Positions 38,995 through 49,012 are shown, counted from the first letter of the stretch. The stretch is 64,000 nt of DNA from Lepidostoma basale (GCA_022606425.2 JAHDVF020000467.1:186001-250000), one strand, 5' to 3'. A program made the numbers and translations. The notes: generated by a model from the letters alone, not told the origin.

Positions 38995-39610
38995 AACTAA
39001 CTAACTAACTCACCATCACGCCGTCTCTCCGGAGGGGTAGGCAGAAAGAATGGAACGCCACACTGTTCTGTCCTGACATACGTCTCTCGCTTCCTCTACA
39101 TTCATACATCTTGTCATGCACGCACGTCGATTTTTCCGACTCCTCACGTGACCAACATTCAATATTTGATTGATTTGATCGTGCCACGTTTTTCTCGGCC
39201 TTCCTCTATTTCTAGCTCCGTTCACGCCGTTTACATATACCTTCTTTACCATTCTGTCTTCACTCATTCTTTCCATGTGTCCAAACCATCTTAATGACGC
39301 TTTCCTTATTTTGTTCATAACACTTTCATTCGCACCACATTCACTTCTTATACTTGCATTTGTCACTCTATCATAAACAGATTTGCCACACATTCGTCTT
39401 AGAGATCTCATTTCTACTGCATTTATTCTACTTTCATCCTCTTTTTACCAGTTCCATGCTTCACTTCCATACATAAGGGTCGGCACAAGAACACCATTGT
39501 GCACTGCCATCTTAGCTTTTTTGGATAGGCTTTTGTTTGCGATGACAACTTTAAGTGCACCATTTATTCTGTTGCCTGCCCCAAGGTTGGTAACAACGAT
39601 ATTAACCACT
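38995..39610 (-). mobile_element. RTE-GTTA LINE, well-preserved C-terminal half
   Basis: The tail and hairpin (TAACTAACTAACTCACC, CTCCGGAGGGGTAGGC) are followed by frame 39411-39016, 131 codons: M-R-S-L-R-R-M-C-G-K-S-V-Y-D-R-V, R-W-F-G-H-M-E-R-M-S, R-G-R-P-R-K-T-W-H-D-Q, R-T-V-W-R-S-I-L-S-A-Y-P. A second frame 39645-39445 carries V-H-N-G-V-L-V-P-T-L-M-Y-G-S-E-A-W-N-W. One frameshift separates them. Confidence 0.86.
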
Positions 39611-39639
39611 TGAATACCGTAAGGCCACTGGTGGCCGCT

Positions 39640-39850
39640 CTTCAAATCTTTTAGATCCCTGGATGGTTCACATAAATACTGGATTTATATCACGGGATGG
39701 CTGTTTTCAGGGAACACTTCCCAGAGCGCCTCATCTCAATTAGGGGCGATTTGGAGTGGCCGGCCCGCTCTCCCGATTTGTCCCCTTTGATTTTTTTCAA
39801 TGGGGATTTTTGAAATCCCGCGTTTATGTGAACCGTCCAGGGAAGGGAAT
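39640..39850. pseudogene. two DD41D mariner transposase scraps in opposite orientation
   Basis: 39644-39683 is the reverse complement of the region encoding V-Y-V-N-x-x-x-x-L-K-D-L-K. 39700-39840 reads forward: E-H-F-P-E-R-L-I-S-I-R-G-D-L-E-W-P-A-R-S-P-D, then after a frameshift F-D-F-F-Q-W-G-F-L-K-S-R-V-Y-V-N. This is the same family as 1-349. The W lost at 117-119 in that copy is intact here. Confidence 0.72.
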
Positions 39851-40189
39851 CTTATTCTTTAACAGCATTCGTGAAACGAGACATGAATTAATAACAATTC
39901 TCGGAATTTTGATGGACAGATTTTTCGGTTCGTCTAATCTTATCAGCATCTGCGTTAATTATTATTATTGCTGTGCCAAATTAATGGATATAATACAATG
40001 ATACTACGCCTATCTGATCGCTCCAATTCAAGTAAGGTTATTGAGGTTGACGCTATTTTCGCACTAAATCGATACAATTATCCGGTGCACATTAGAGATG
40101 CGAAGATACACTTTTGTAAGGAACCCAGAATGCGTTCTTATTTTTAATTAATTTCAGTACCTACTTAAAACGAGCCGACTGAATCTTTT
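39851..40189. other. unassigned stretch
   Basis: No element or gene recognised. Confidence 0.35.
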
Positions 40190-40259
40190 TTAAGGCATCT
40201 ATTGAGTACAGGAACAATATAACTTACACAATATAATACCAGGAACGCATGAGATATGG
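40190..40259 (-). mobile_element. JOCK-B LINE 3' UTR scrap
   Basis: TTAAGGCATCTATTGAGTAC and AATACCAGGAACGCATGAGA match the JOCK-B 3' UTR; no tail or coding part. Confidence 0.55.
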
Positions 40260-40261
40260 AC

Positions 40262-40562
40262 ATTTTATAGACTTCTTCTTTTTCTTCCTTGTTGTAGACC
40301 TATGTGCTCTGTTCTCCAGAGTGTTGCTCCTCCTGTGAGGTAGATTCCCAGCTGTCCTTCTATATTTTAGGAGGTTTTTCACGAGGACGAGTCCCATAAG
40401 GCTGATTATGCAATGCAATATAGGGGAGCCTGGTTGTGTCCATTCTTTGAACATGACCCTACCAGTCCGTTTTTCGCTGTCTGATCCATCTTATAATATC
40501 CTCAACCTCACATATCTCTCATATTCTAGTGTTCCTCACGCGATCTCTCAGTTTCATTTTAT
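40262..40562 (-). mobile_element. GAA-LINE type H, 3' end
   Basis: An inverted GAA tail (CTTCTTCTTTTTCTTCC) is followed by the inverted sequence of 8386-8605 and then a C-terminal remnant ending near the R-D-R-V-R-N-T block. Confidence 0.62.
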
Positions 40563-40567
40563 AGACA

Positions 40568-40945
40568 ATTATTATTATTATTTTGATGATTTATATTTTA
40601 AGTGCACCGTTTTGTAAAATCAATTACTCCAAGGGCGCACTAGGAAAAGACTGACCGAACAGTGCAGTCTTAAGTTTCCTAAATTTAACGCCACTATCCT
40701 CATACTTAATACTAACATGAAGGCTATTCCACGCCAACGGACCCGCAACGCTGAAAGCACGATCATAGAAACTTGCCTTATTGGCTCTGACTGGAACTTT
40801 TATGTTGTTTGCATTTGTTTCTACTGATCGGAGTGAACGCTGCCTTTCCGTTAGTACGAGTATGGGTGTCACGCAGAGGTCCGAAATATACGTTGGCGTT
40901 CTCTTGTGTCGAGCCTTATACACTATCAAACCCAATTTGTATTTC
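40568..40945 (-). mobile_element. L2-ATT-like LINE, second subfamily
   Basis: The frame 40935-40624, 103 codons, reads L-I-V-Y-K-A-R-H-K-R-T-P-T-Y-I-S-D-L-C, S-F-Y-D-R-A-F-S-V-A-G-P-L-A-W-N-S-L-H and V-K-F-R-K-L-K-T-A-L-F-G. A 3' UTR with a GGGCGCACT...AGTGCACCG hairpin and an inverted ATT tail follow. It is the best copy of this subfamily. Confidence 0.78.
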
Positions 40946-40997
40946 GCTCTCGGGTTTTAAGCCAGTGAAGACAAGACACCCAAAAATCAAAATCATT

Positions 40998-41110
40998 TAA
41001 AGACATCTAAAGACTTGGATCTTCTGCCTTACGGAGGTTTCTGATTTTGATGGTATTCCTAATTCGCCTGAAAGAAACGTTGTTGGAAAGGTGATTTGAT
41101 GAGTTCTTGA
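40998..41110 (-). mobile_element. JOCK-E 3' UTR, diverged
   Basis: AGACTTGGATCTTCTGCCTT and AACGTTGTTGGAAAGGTGAT match the inverted 3' UTR with several changes. Confidence 0.55.
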
Positions 41111-41129
41111 TTTATTCGGAGGCTTGATT

Positions 41130-41512
41130 GGCCAGGTGATAGTTTTTTTAAAATTTGTTTTATTTAATTTTTAAAAAAAAAAACCAATTGGGTTATATGG
41201 ATTCATTTTTAGATCTTACTATTAATTATGTAATGTTTCAGATATATTTTATATAGAGTTTTAGTGAGACTCCTTGTGTCTTTTGGTAGTTCATTGTAAA
41301 GTTTCAGTCCATTGTTCAATATCCTTGATTGTCCTGTCTTAGTTCGCGCATTCGGTAACTGATATCTGTCACAGTTCCTGGTCCGGTGTCTTTGTATGTC
41401 TGAATTTTTAGTTGATTTGTAGCTGCTGTCTGTTGTCTCTTCCATGGTCGCTCTGTGAACAATTTTCAAGGTCTCAAATTTGGTCAGGTCTGATATGTCC
41501 ATTTATTTTGTT
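41130..41512 (-). mobile_element. LINE ORF2 C-terminus, unclassified
   Basis: The frame 41502-41209 contains R-T-K-T-G-Q-S-R-I-L-N-N-G-L-K-L-Y-N-E-L-P-K and L-Y-K-I-Y-L-K-H-Y-I-I-N. N-G-L-K-L-Y-N-x-L-P near the C-terminus is a common end of Jockey/R1-group ORF2 proteins. Confidence 0.5.
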
Positions 41513-41554
41513 TGTCTGTAAACTGGTTGGAAATGTGTTTTGTATTTTGATCAA

Positions 41555-41728
41555 AATAACCGAGTGGTGGTTATGTTAGGAGTCGTAGAAATCGACGTGC
41601 GTGCTTGACACCGTGTATGAATGTAGAGGAAGCGAAGGAAGTATGTCAGGGCCGAACCATGTGGCGGTTCATTATTTCTGCCCACCCCTCTGGAAGACGG
41701 CATGGTGGTCAGTTAATTAGTTTACAAA
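41555..41728 (+). mobile_element. RTE-GTTA 3' end, diverged
   Basis: GTCGTAGAAATCGACGTGCG, GTATGAATGTAGAGGAAGCG and CCCCTCTGGAAGACGGCATG are in order. The tail has decayed to CAGTTAATTAGTTTAC. Confidence 0.65.
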
Positions 41729-41749
41729 AACACTCGCCACGTTTGATAA

Positions 41750-42212
41750 ACCGTTAAGGGATAGGTGTCCTGAAAGAATCCAGTATAAACTATGCTGGAC
41801 GGTTTTTAAAGCGCTTCACGGAATGGCACCAGCCTATATATCTGAACTTTGTGTTGCTGATAGCCCTAACTTGCGGCAATCTACACTTCTATCAGCAAAC
41901 TCCTCGGCAAAAGGCAGATTAGTTGAGCCAAAACGCAACCCCCGGACAAATTTCGGAGATCGGGCTCTTGCAGTGGCAGGTCCGTCCGCCTGGAATATGC
42001 TTCCTGCACGCCTCAGATGCATTGACAATCCGACAGACTTTAAATCTCAGCTAAAAACCCATATTTTCAAAATATCCCGTAAAATCGGTTATCTGATTGC
42101 TGGTGTCACATGCAGCTCTCATGACTAAAAACATTGTCAAAGCGCCCTTGAGGTGAGCTATTCACGAAAACGGCGCTATACAAATAAGCCTAATTATTAT
42201 TATTATTATGTT
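41750..42212 (+). mobile_element. L2-ATT LINE 3' end
   Basis: The frame 41823-42128 reads M-A-P-A-Y-I-S-E-L-C-V, F-G-D-R-A-L-A-V-A-G-P-S-A-W-N-M-L-P and D-F-K-S-Q-L-K-T-H-I-F. Upstream, C-W-T-V-F-K-A-L-H-G is readable. The hairpin AAGCGCCCTTGAGGTGAGCT...CGGCGCTATACA and (ATT)n end at 42209. Confidence 0.82.
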
Positions 42213-42214
42213 CG

Positions 42215-42654
42215 TTCATGACAAACGTCTAATCCAAACAAAAATCCTGGAACCCGGTATTAGCTTGTGTTCCTCAGCGTGTTCTTAAATGTGTACTCAT
42301 CTCTAGAGCGCGACACATTACAAACTTTCCGTTGTTTTCGCATGTTTATCGGGTTTTATTAGAATTCCGACGTAAATCGATTATTCCCGCCTATCGCAGA
42401 ATTTCTTTCCATTATCGCCGCCCATTGTTCGCCGTTTTGGTGAATAAACAATGAGTGTGTTTCGGCCAAAGGCGCTGAGGTCATGACCAAGGACACAGCC
42501 TGAATACAGCGTGTTTACGTCAATTATGTCACTCCCTGTCAGAACAATGTGTTTTGAAATATCCCACCAACCGCTGAACCCCACGCCATTGATTAACTTC
42601 TTATTTCTATCATCTTCTTCTTGGTGTAGGCCTTGTGTAGGACATTTTAATATC
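42215..42654. other. unassigned stretch
   Basis: No recognisable repeat. The frame 42695-42381 on the minus strand lacks motifs. Confidence 0.35.
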
Positions 42655-42655
42655 C

Positions 42656-42708
42656 CGTGAATTCTACGCAATACCAAATACAGTGTAACAATCACTCTGC
42701 CATCGTCA
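42656..42708 (-). mobile_element. SINE body fragment
   Basis: GAATTCTACGCAATACCAAA...GTAACAATCACTCTGCCATC matches 3919-3965 of the SINE-like repeat with about 80% identity; the tRNA-like head is missing. Confidence 0.5.
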
Positions 42709-42739
42709 TATCAATCACGTCAATCATATGCTATCGATA

Positions 42740-43560
42740 ACACATCACTTGGTTTGGGATACTGCATAGGGAAGGATGTAGTGAGCGTCATATGCTACGC
42801 GGACGATGCTGCACTGATAGCAGAGTCGGAAGACGAACTGCAAAGACTTTTAAATAGATTTCAGACATCGGCCGCCAACTTCAATATGATGATCTCAGTT
42901 GAAAAAACAAAAACCATGACATTCTCAAAAGAACCCTTAGGATGCAGGTTATCCTTAAATGACAGAATACTGGAACAGGTTGCAAAGTTTAGATATCTGG
43001 GAGTGGATCTGCTCAGTCAAAATGATCTTGTCAGTGAAACAATAGGACAAGTCAACAAGGCTTCGGCGGTATCAGGTTGTCTCAAGGATATAATATGGAA
43101 AAACAAGTACCTATATGAGAACTGACAGTAAGGTCAGAATATATAAAACCTGCGTAAGGCCTATACTGACATATAGCATTGAGACCATAGCGGATACCAC
43201 AAGAACGAAGGCTAAAGTACGGGTGGCAGAGATGAGGACGCTGAGGATGATAGCAGGAAGGACTATTCGAGATAGGGTGAGGAACACGGCCATCCGCGAG
43301 ATCTGCAAGGTGGATAATGACGTGAGATGGGGCAGACAACGCAGAAGATACTGAAATGCGCACGTGCAGAGGATGGATCCCATCAGAATCCCACACGCTG
43401 TGGCGCATCAGATTCCTGCCGGCTGCCGTCCCCCCGGAAGACCGCCGAAGAGATGGAGAGATAGTTGGGAGTCAACCTCCCAAGAGAGGCCAGCCTGATT
43501 TCAGGAACAAACCAAAGGTCTATAAGGAGAAGAAGAAGAAGAAGTAGTAGAAGAAGAAGG
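42740..43560 (+). mobile_element. GAA-LINE type H with intact Y-A-D-D
   Basis: The frame 42754-43125 reads V-V-S-V-I-C-Y-A-D-D-A-A-L-I-A-E (RT motif C, catalytic), M-M-I-S-V-E-K-T-K-T-M-T-F-S-K-E-P and F-R-Y-L-G-V-D-L. A one-base shift leads to 43115-43354 with R-P-I-L-T-Y-S-I-E-T and A-E-M-R-T-L-R-M-I-A-G. Further shifts give R-P-P-K-R-W-R-D and S-W-E-S-T-S-Q-E. The tail is GAGAAGAAGAAGAAGAAG. Motifs A and B are missing by 5' truncation. Confidence 0.8.
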
Positions 43561-43574
43561 GATTGCAGAAACAA

Positions 43575-43880
43575 TAAAATTTGCTAATCATCGGCATTGC
43601 GATGTCCAGCTGAGTTTATTCTGGATTCTTTCTGGATTATGGTGGTTAATAATGAAACTTCTTCTGTGTGTCAGTACGTCAGAAGCTAACGACATATTTT
43701 ATTTGCCACGTTGTGCATTGTTTTAGAAGCCATTGTTGTTAATACAATGCTATAACAGGATGTCATACAATTCTGAATGAATGAAATATAATTATAGACA
43801 TATGGTACCCACCTAGAAACTCATTGATTTACCTATCTTACCTATCCTTTTTTACCTATTCAAATATTTCTAAGGGTAGG
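43575..43880. other. unassigned stretch
   Basis: No gene or element recognised. Confidence 0.35.
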
Positions 43881-43881
43881 G

Positions 43882-44050
43882 CCACACCGGAGGGCAAGAG
43901 TAGGAGTCAAGATGAACACCTAGCGAACCAACGTATGATTGCCATTTTGGAGTCGCTACAAGGTGGATGATGTCAGTGACCTTTGTTTTTTCTCTCACTG
44001 CGTCGTTTCTGACTCTGTCTCTTTTCCATAGTTTACTCATTGGACACATA
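43882..44050 (-). mobile_element. GAA-LINE type I fragment
   Basis: K-R-D-R-V-R-N-D-A-V-R-E-K-T-K-V-T-D-I-I-H is the N-terminal part of the type I C-terminal domain. It abuts a second type I copy. Confidence 0.6.
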
Positions 44051-44055
44051 TATAT

Positions 44056-44335
44056 CTTTTTCTTCTTCTTCAACCTTCTTCTCTCCACTGCTGGATATAG
44101 GTCTCTTCCATTTCCACTAGTCCCTTTCGCATCCAGGTCGTTCTAGCTTTTCGGGCAATATCGTCAATCCATCTTTTATGTGTCCTCCCGACACTCCTTC
44201 TCTTTGTCCAATTTATCCAAGATCTCCACTAAAGTATTCTTGATGTCCATGAAGTATTGCCCTGTCTTGCTATATGTCCAGCCCATTGCCACTTTAATTT
44301 AGCTGCACGATCCATGTTGTCACAGGATAGATCTT
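44056..44335 (-). mobile_element. GAA-LINE type I, 3' end
   Basis: TTTTTCTTCTTCTTC is the inverted tail. D-R-A-A-K-L-K-W-Q-W-A-G-H-I-A-R-Q and the TGCTGGATATAGGTCTCTTC consensus match 59845-60300. Confidence 0.7.
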
Positions 44336-44539
44336 TAATCGAAAATCGGAGATATATTACCATTACAATCAACATTAATCTTATTGAAAATATACTCGAT
44401 AGCACCACATTCGTCTCTTTTCTTCTGTTCTCTTCGTTGTAAACAAATCTACGGTTATTGCTAACTATTTCTTCTTCTTCTTCTTCTTCTGCATTATTTA
44501 GGACTGCGTCCTTTTCGAGAATGAAGAATGTACGACGTA

Positions 44540-45075
44540 TTACTGCAAATAGAAATATATCCATAGAAGCAAAGATGGCAGTACACAATGGAGTTCTAGT
44601 GCTAACTCTCATGTATGGAAGTGAAGCTTGGAGCTGGCAAAAGAAAGATGAAAGCAGGATGAATGCCGTAGAAATGAGATCACTAAGAAGAATGTGCGGG
44701 AAAACGTTGTATGATAGAATACCGAACGATGAAATAAGAAAGAAATGTAAGGCAGATGACTGCATCATGGATAAAATTAAAAAAGGACATATGGAAGGAA
44801 TGGATGAGAGTAGAATGGTTAAAAAGTTGTACACAAGCAGCGTGAGTGGGAAAAGAAGCCAAGGACGACCGAGGAAAATATGGCATGACCAAATTAATCA
44901 ATTACATAAAGGCGGTCACATTCGAAATCGGAATAATCGACTGCATGCATGGTACGATGTATGAATGTAGAGGAAGCCCGAGAGGTATGCCAGGACAGAG
45001 CATTGTGGCGATCCATCCTCTCTGCCTACCCCTCCGAGGAAATGGCGTGATGGTTAGTTAGTTAGTTAGTTAGCG
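44540..45075 (+). mobile_element. RTE-GTTA LINE, C-terminal part
   Basis: The frame 44458-44964 carries M-A-V-H-N-G-V-L-V-L-T-L-M-Y-G-S-E-A-W-S-W, M-R-S-L-R-R-M-C-G-K-T-L-Y-D-R and R-P-R-K-I-W-H-D-Q-I-N. A small deletion removes S-L-R-W-F-G (K-K-G-H-M-E-G-M). The terminus GGAAATGGCGTGATGG and four GTTA units end near 45073. Confidence 0.84.
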
Positions 45076-45370
45076 TCCTGTTATTTCTCGGAACCTATTC
45101 CTGTGATGTAGATGTCCAACTAACTGTCTCGCCATCTTTTGGGTGGTCTTTCTGCAGGTCGATTTCCTGTTGGTACTTTATTTGCGGCTATATGTATCAC
45201 TCTTTCATAACATGCTGTTCTACATGATCTCTTCAGTAGCGTCTTCTCAGTCTTTCTCTTGTAGAAAAAGTACATGATGTTTGTGAGGTTTTGTAACGAT
45301 TTATAATTTCACGCATTCCTGATTTCATTACCAAGGTGATTACTTTAGATTTCACGGTCAACTGATAAGG
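45076..45370 (-). mobile_element. GAA-LINE-like fragment (group K2)
   Basis: The inverted sequence resembles 60300-60760 (GGTGGTCTTTCT...GGTACTTTA...CACTC, CTCTTCAGTAGCGTCTTCTC). It is probably the R-T-x-R-P-P-K/W C-terminal region of an RTE-type LINE. Boundaries are uncertain. Confidence 0.45.
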
Positions 45371-45652
45371 TGAACAGTCATATTTGTAATCTGAAATAGT
45401 TTTTATTAATATTTTGCAATTGGATAACCTTGAACGTGAATTCTTTGCGCGCGTCGTAATACGAGATCAAAAAAGCGAACTATCGCTCTCCTATATATTA
45501 ATGTTATTTTTCATGTATCCAAACCATCTTAGTTTTTATTTCTATAAGGGTGTATTCTGGTAAAATAAATTATCATAAATTTTGGCCGTTCTGTCGGGCT
45601 CGAAAAAATTACCATTCCTTTTTACGCTAGATACGAGTATTTTCTTGGCATT
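45371..45652. other. unassigned stretch
   Basis: No element recognised. It contains GCGCGCGTCGTAATACGAG. Confidence 0.3.
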
Positions 45653-46030
45653 TTAACCCTTACCACTCCATTATTTTTGATATTGTTTGTCAGCTAACTC
45701 TAATTTAAATAATGTCAAAATATTTTTATTGATAGGTAAAAAAATACGTTAAAAAAACATTTGTTATGATTTATTCTTCATATAAAAAATAATTTACAAA
45801 AAACACGGTACTTTTTAAAACAATCTCCAGGATGAAGACCAGGTTTCCTGGAACAGGTCTCACAAAACCACACTATTTCCCGTCTTCCCCCTGGAATCTT
45901 TCTGTTACTGCACACAGTACAGTCTTTATAACCTTTGTCCAGTTTCGCAATGAAGTGGGGCTTGTACTCTAATCGCTCCTCTGCATGACGTATCACGCGA
46001 AGTTCCCGCCAATTTAGGTTATGTGAATTT
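45653..46030 (-). mobile_element. piggyBac 3' end with transposase C-terminus
   Basis: TTAA at 45653-45656 is followed by CCCTTACCACTCC, a plausible TIR. The minus-strand frame from about 46025 to 45778 reads H-F-I-A-K-L-D-K-G-Y-K-D-C-T-V-C, then W-F-C-E-T-C-S-R-K-P-G-L-H-P-G-D-C-F. This is the C-terminal Cys-rich domain of piggyBac transposases, which helps bind the element ends. It is a different family from 19161-20498. The catalytic part is missing. Confidence 0.75.
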
Positions 46031-46164
46031 GCAAGGATTATTTTATGGTAAAATAAAAACGGAAAACAGTCAAAATCTTATTAAAACGTGAAATTAAATG
46101 TTTTTTTAATAATTTTAAAAAATCACAAGAAAGTCAAGTTTTGCGTGTATTTTCGCGCGCGCAA

Positions 46165-46345
46165 GCTTATCTTGTCGGAAAGAATGAATGAAAAAAGAAT
46201 GGTAAAAAAATTATATGTTAACGATGTAAATGGAACTATAAATAGAGAAACACCGAGGAAAACGTGGCACGATCGAATAAATAAAATATGGAATGTCGGC
46301 CACGTGAGGAGTCTGAGAAATCGTACTGCGGTCTATCCTCTATGA
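46165..46345 (+). mobile_element. RTE-GTTA LINE fragment
   Basis: S-E-R-M-N-E-K-R-M-V-K-K-L-Y-V-N-D-V-N-G-T and R-K-T-W-H-D-R-I-N-K-I appear in frame 46088-46345. Both ends are missing. Confidence 0.68.
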
Positions 46346-46554
46346 GTACTAAACGTGTAGTAATAATATAGTTTGCGTGACATTACTTCTAGAACAATCC
46401 CTATCCGTTGCATACGGATAGAGATCTGTATTAACAACAGTTATTCTGCAGCCGTGACACTAACACACTGACACTCTTACAACCTCCTTAACACATTACA
46501 TGCGGTTGCTTCAAAACATATGCAAGCTGTAAAATATGAAACAATGTCAGAAAA

Positions 46555-46602
46555 CCGTCACGCCTTTTCACCGCGAGGGCAGGCAGAAGGAAGTTCATTA
46601 GT
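46555..46602 (-). mobile_element. RTE-GTTA terminus scrap
   Basis: CCGTCACGCCTTTTCACCGC and GAGGGCAGGCAGAAGGAA resemble the inverted 3' terminus. Confidence 0.4.
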
Positions 46603-46644
46603 TACCTCAAGGGGAGAAAATAATTCGTCTCATACGGAATTTTT

Positions 46645-47600
46645 CAATCGGGACCTTTTCTTGTAAATTCGGGGGTGCCACAAGGTTCAAACTTAGGGCC
46701 ACTCCTCTTCACCATCTTCATAAATGATATTGCGAAGGTGATTAACTTCTCGCGATTTCTTTTATTTGAGACTGTCTTCGCCTCCAGTTGGACATCAATA
46801 ATATTGTTAACTGGAGTCACAGTAATCAAATGCAATTCAATGTCTCTAAATGCGTTATGCTATCTTTACCTAGAGCAATGAGAACTGTATATCATAGATA
46901 CATAATGAACAACCAGCAACTAACACATGTATCTACGATGAAGGATCTCGGAATCATCTATGAGAGTAGGCTGACTTTTCGTGCACATATCGAGAGGATT
47001 TGTGACATCGCACTGAGGATGTTGGGCTTCATCATTCCGACCAGAAGAGTTTTCAGAGATCCCAATGTGCTCAGAGTTCTATACAACGCGTTGGTTCGGA
47101 GCAGACTCGAAAGTGGTTCTGTGATATGGAGCCCTCACGAGGCATTCCGTTATGCTGGAGAGGGTTCATAAAATAATTCTGAGGTATCTCTACATGAGGG
47201 AGTATAGTAGTTATCCGTGGCTCTATCCCACGGCATTTATTTTAGGAATGCTCGGAACCAATTCTCTACAGCTCCAAAGAGATGGGCATCTCATTATCCA
47301 TTTCTTTAAATTAATCAGGGGATATTTCGAGAACTCGGTCGTGCTAGAGGGGGTTGGTCTTTTTGTCCCTGCTAAATTTCTCCGACTGCGACAGCACCAA
47401 TTGTTTTACTTACTGGCCACCAGAACCAATATGTCTCTGGTGACACCGGTGGGAAGAGCAATTAGTCTGCTGCTGACCATCACTAATGCGTTCCTGGTAT
47501 TATGTTGTATGTGTATAATATCTTACCTCTACTCAATAGATGCCTTAAACATTTATGCTGTTTGTAATGTCTTTTGAGTAAATAAACTGATTTGATTTGT
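46645..47600 (+). mobile_element. JOCK-B LINE with RT motif B, motif C deleted
   Basis: V-N-S-G-V-P-Q-G-S-N-L-G-P-L-L-F-T-I-F-I-N-D-I is RT motif B. The following F-L-L-F is joined directly to T-V, so the expected A-D-D and about five residues are lost with a frameshift near 46770. Frame 46788-47171 then reads D-I-N-N-I-V-N-W-S-H-S-N-Q-M-Q-F-N-V-S-K-C and T-M-K-D-L-G-I-I-Y-E-S-R. A small deletion after S-P-H-E-A leads to frame 47152-47577. The 3' UTR and a GATTTGATTTG tail follow. It is the longest JOCK-B copy in the window. Confidence 0.86.
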
Positions 47601-47730
47601 AAATTGGTTCCACACAGTGGCAGATGAAATAATCTATGTTGCCTTTGACGCAGATAATTGTCAGGGACAAACTATGTCAAGTCATTCAATATATCCGAGT
47701 TATGTATTCGACTACGAATTAGTTGAAAAA
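47601..47730 (-). mobile_element. JOCK-B2-like fragment, diverged
   Basis: GGTTCCACACAGTGGCAGAT...CAGGGACAAACTATGTC has weak similarity to inverted JOCK-B2 C-terminal coding sequence. Confidence 0.4.
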
Positions 47731-48024
47731 AATTAACAATTTTTTTTTTAAATAAATAAGGAAATACAATTTGTGTATAAATATACTTTTGTGATGTAGA
47801 CTTTATTCTTGACCTTGAGCCTATTGGTTCGTGTGGGCATGCATGCAGGTGCATCAAAAACAGCTGTTCTCGGCGGTCACGTGGAGTGGTCCGAAGTAAG
47901 GGACATGTGTGCACAGCTGATGGTACAAACACCTTGCCACGAGAACCCGCGTTACACAACCGCACATAGCCTCTACGAGTATATTATTCCTTTGTTTCGA
48001 TAATACCGCAAGTGCATATTTAAT
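47731..48024. other. unassigned stretch
   Basis: Frames on both strands lack motifs. No gene is called. Confidence 0.35.
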
Positions 48025-48113
48025 ATTATTATTATTATGGATAGAAATATCTCAAGTTTCTAGGTGTTCATTTAGACGGCAATCTGTCTTACAATACGCA
48101 CATGAAAGAGCTT
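48025..48113 (+). mobile_element. LINE RT thumb scrap
   Basis: After an ATT run, K-Y-L-K-F-L-G-V-H-L-D-G-N-L-S-Y-N-T-H-M-K-E-L is readable, the L-G-V-x-L-D thumb motif of LINE RTs. Confidence 0.55.
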
Positions 48114-48210
48114 TTTTATGTTTTTAAATAGTCTCGCCACTTTGCCACCAATTTTATGTTTTATCCTTCGGGTGAGGATTTTTGGGATGGAATAACTTCC
48201 AACACGATTA
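48114..48210 (-). repeat. 97-bp segment identical to the LTR-like end at 54103
   Basis: All 97 bases equal 54103-54199. It is the 5' leader side and LTR end of the element described at 54103-54619. Here it is cut from the rest. Confidence 0.85.
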
Positions 48211-48425
48211 TACATACCTACCTCTCTAGACATACCTCTCTAGCTTCCTCCATATTCGTGAAAGTACGTTTAGAAAACAAATACTCTACGGTGGAAGGAT
48301 GACCTGAACAGACACGTCGGAATATTCTCGATGCAGTCTGCACAGGACAGAGTGACATGGAAGCGAATAGAGGAGGCCTTTGTCCAGGGGTAGACGGGAA
48401 TATTCTGAGCAAGAAGAAGAGGAAG
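48211..48425 (+). mobile_element. LINE scraps (RTE, JOCK-B, GAA-tailed)
   Basis: An inverted RTE piece (CTCTCTAGACATACCTCTCT) is followed by a JOCK-B piece (ATTCGTGAAAGTACGTTTAG). Then R-W-K-D-D-L-N-R-H-V-G-I and A-Q-D-R-V-T-W-K-R-I-E-E-A-F-V-Q appear, with a GAAGAAGAGGAAGAG tail, which is the C-terminus of a GAA-tailed LINE. Confidence 0.55.
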
Positions 48426-48429
48426 AGTT

Positions 48430-48963
48430 TCCTACAGCATATAATTCTTTTTTTACGGAATACCGTTTTTACTACCATTTAAATTCGCCGTGGAGAAGGC
48501 GATTATCTCGGAATTTAAATATAATATGAACGGAATTGGCATTAATTAAAAGTAACAAGACACCATCAAAACAAACAAAACGATTTTTTGCTCAACGCAA
48601 ACCCGTGACGTGTCGGTATCGGCTGATGACTGTCCAGTGTAAATTGACCTTTAAAGGAGCCACGATGTACGGATGAATTAAAAAATATCCGATGTGCAAG
48701 ATGATTTTAACGAGATGTGTTTAGTGCCCATTTATGCAAAACACAATTCTCCAGCTAATCTACGAGTACAATGTTGCGCCCATATCTCCACACAAATTAT
48801 TCCGAGTAACGTCGGTGTTTCAGGTTTATAGCGCTTTTATATCCGCACTTATGGCGGTTAATAGCTTTTATGAACAAAATACAAAATCACCGTCATAACA
48901 TGATACAATGTTAATCCCGGATGAGAACTCTCTAGATATTACAGATGGATCAATGGACCAGAT
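48430..48963. other. unassigned, apparently single-copy within this window
   Basis: No repeat family of this window occurs here and no long frame is open. Confidence 0.4.
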
Positions 48964-49012
48964 TTTAACCCTCCCCACTCCTTTGTCGAATGCCAGCCGA
49001 CATCGCTATATT
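48964..49012. mobile_element. possible piggyBac terminus
   Basis: TTAA at 48964-48967 followed by CCCTCCCCACTCC resembles the end at 45653 (TTAA, CCCTTACCACTCC). It is cut by the JOCK-B tail. Confidence 0.28.
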
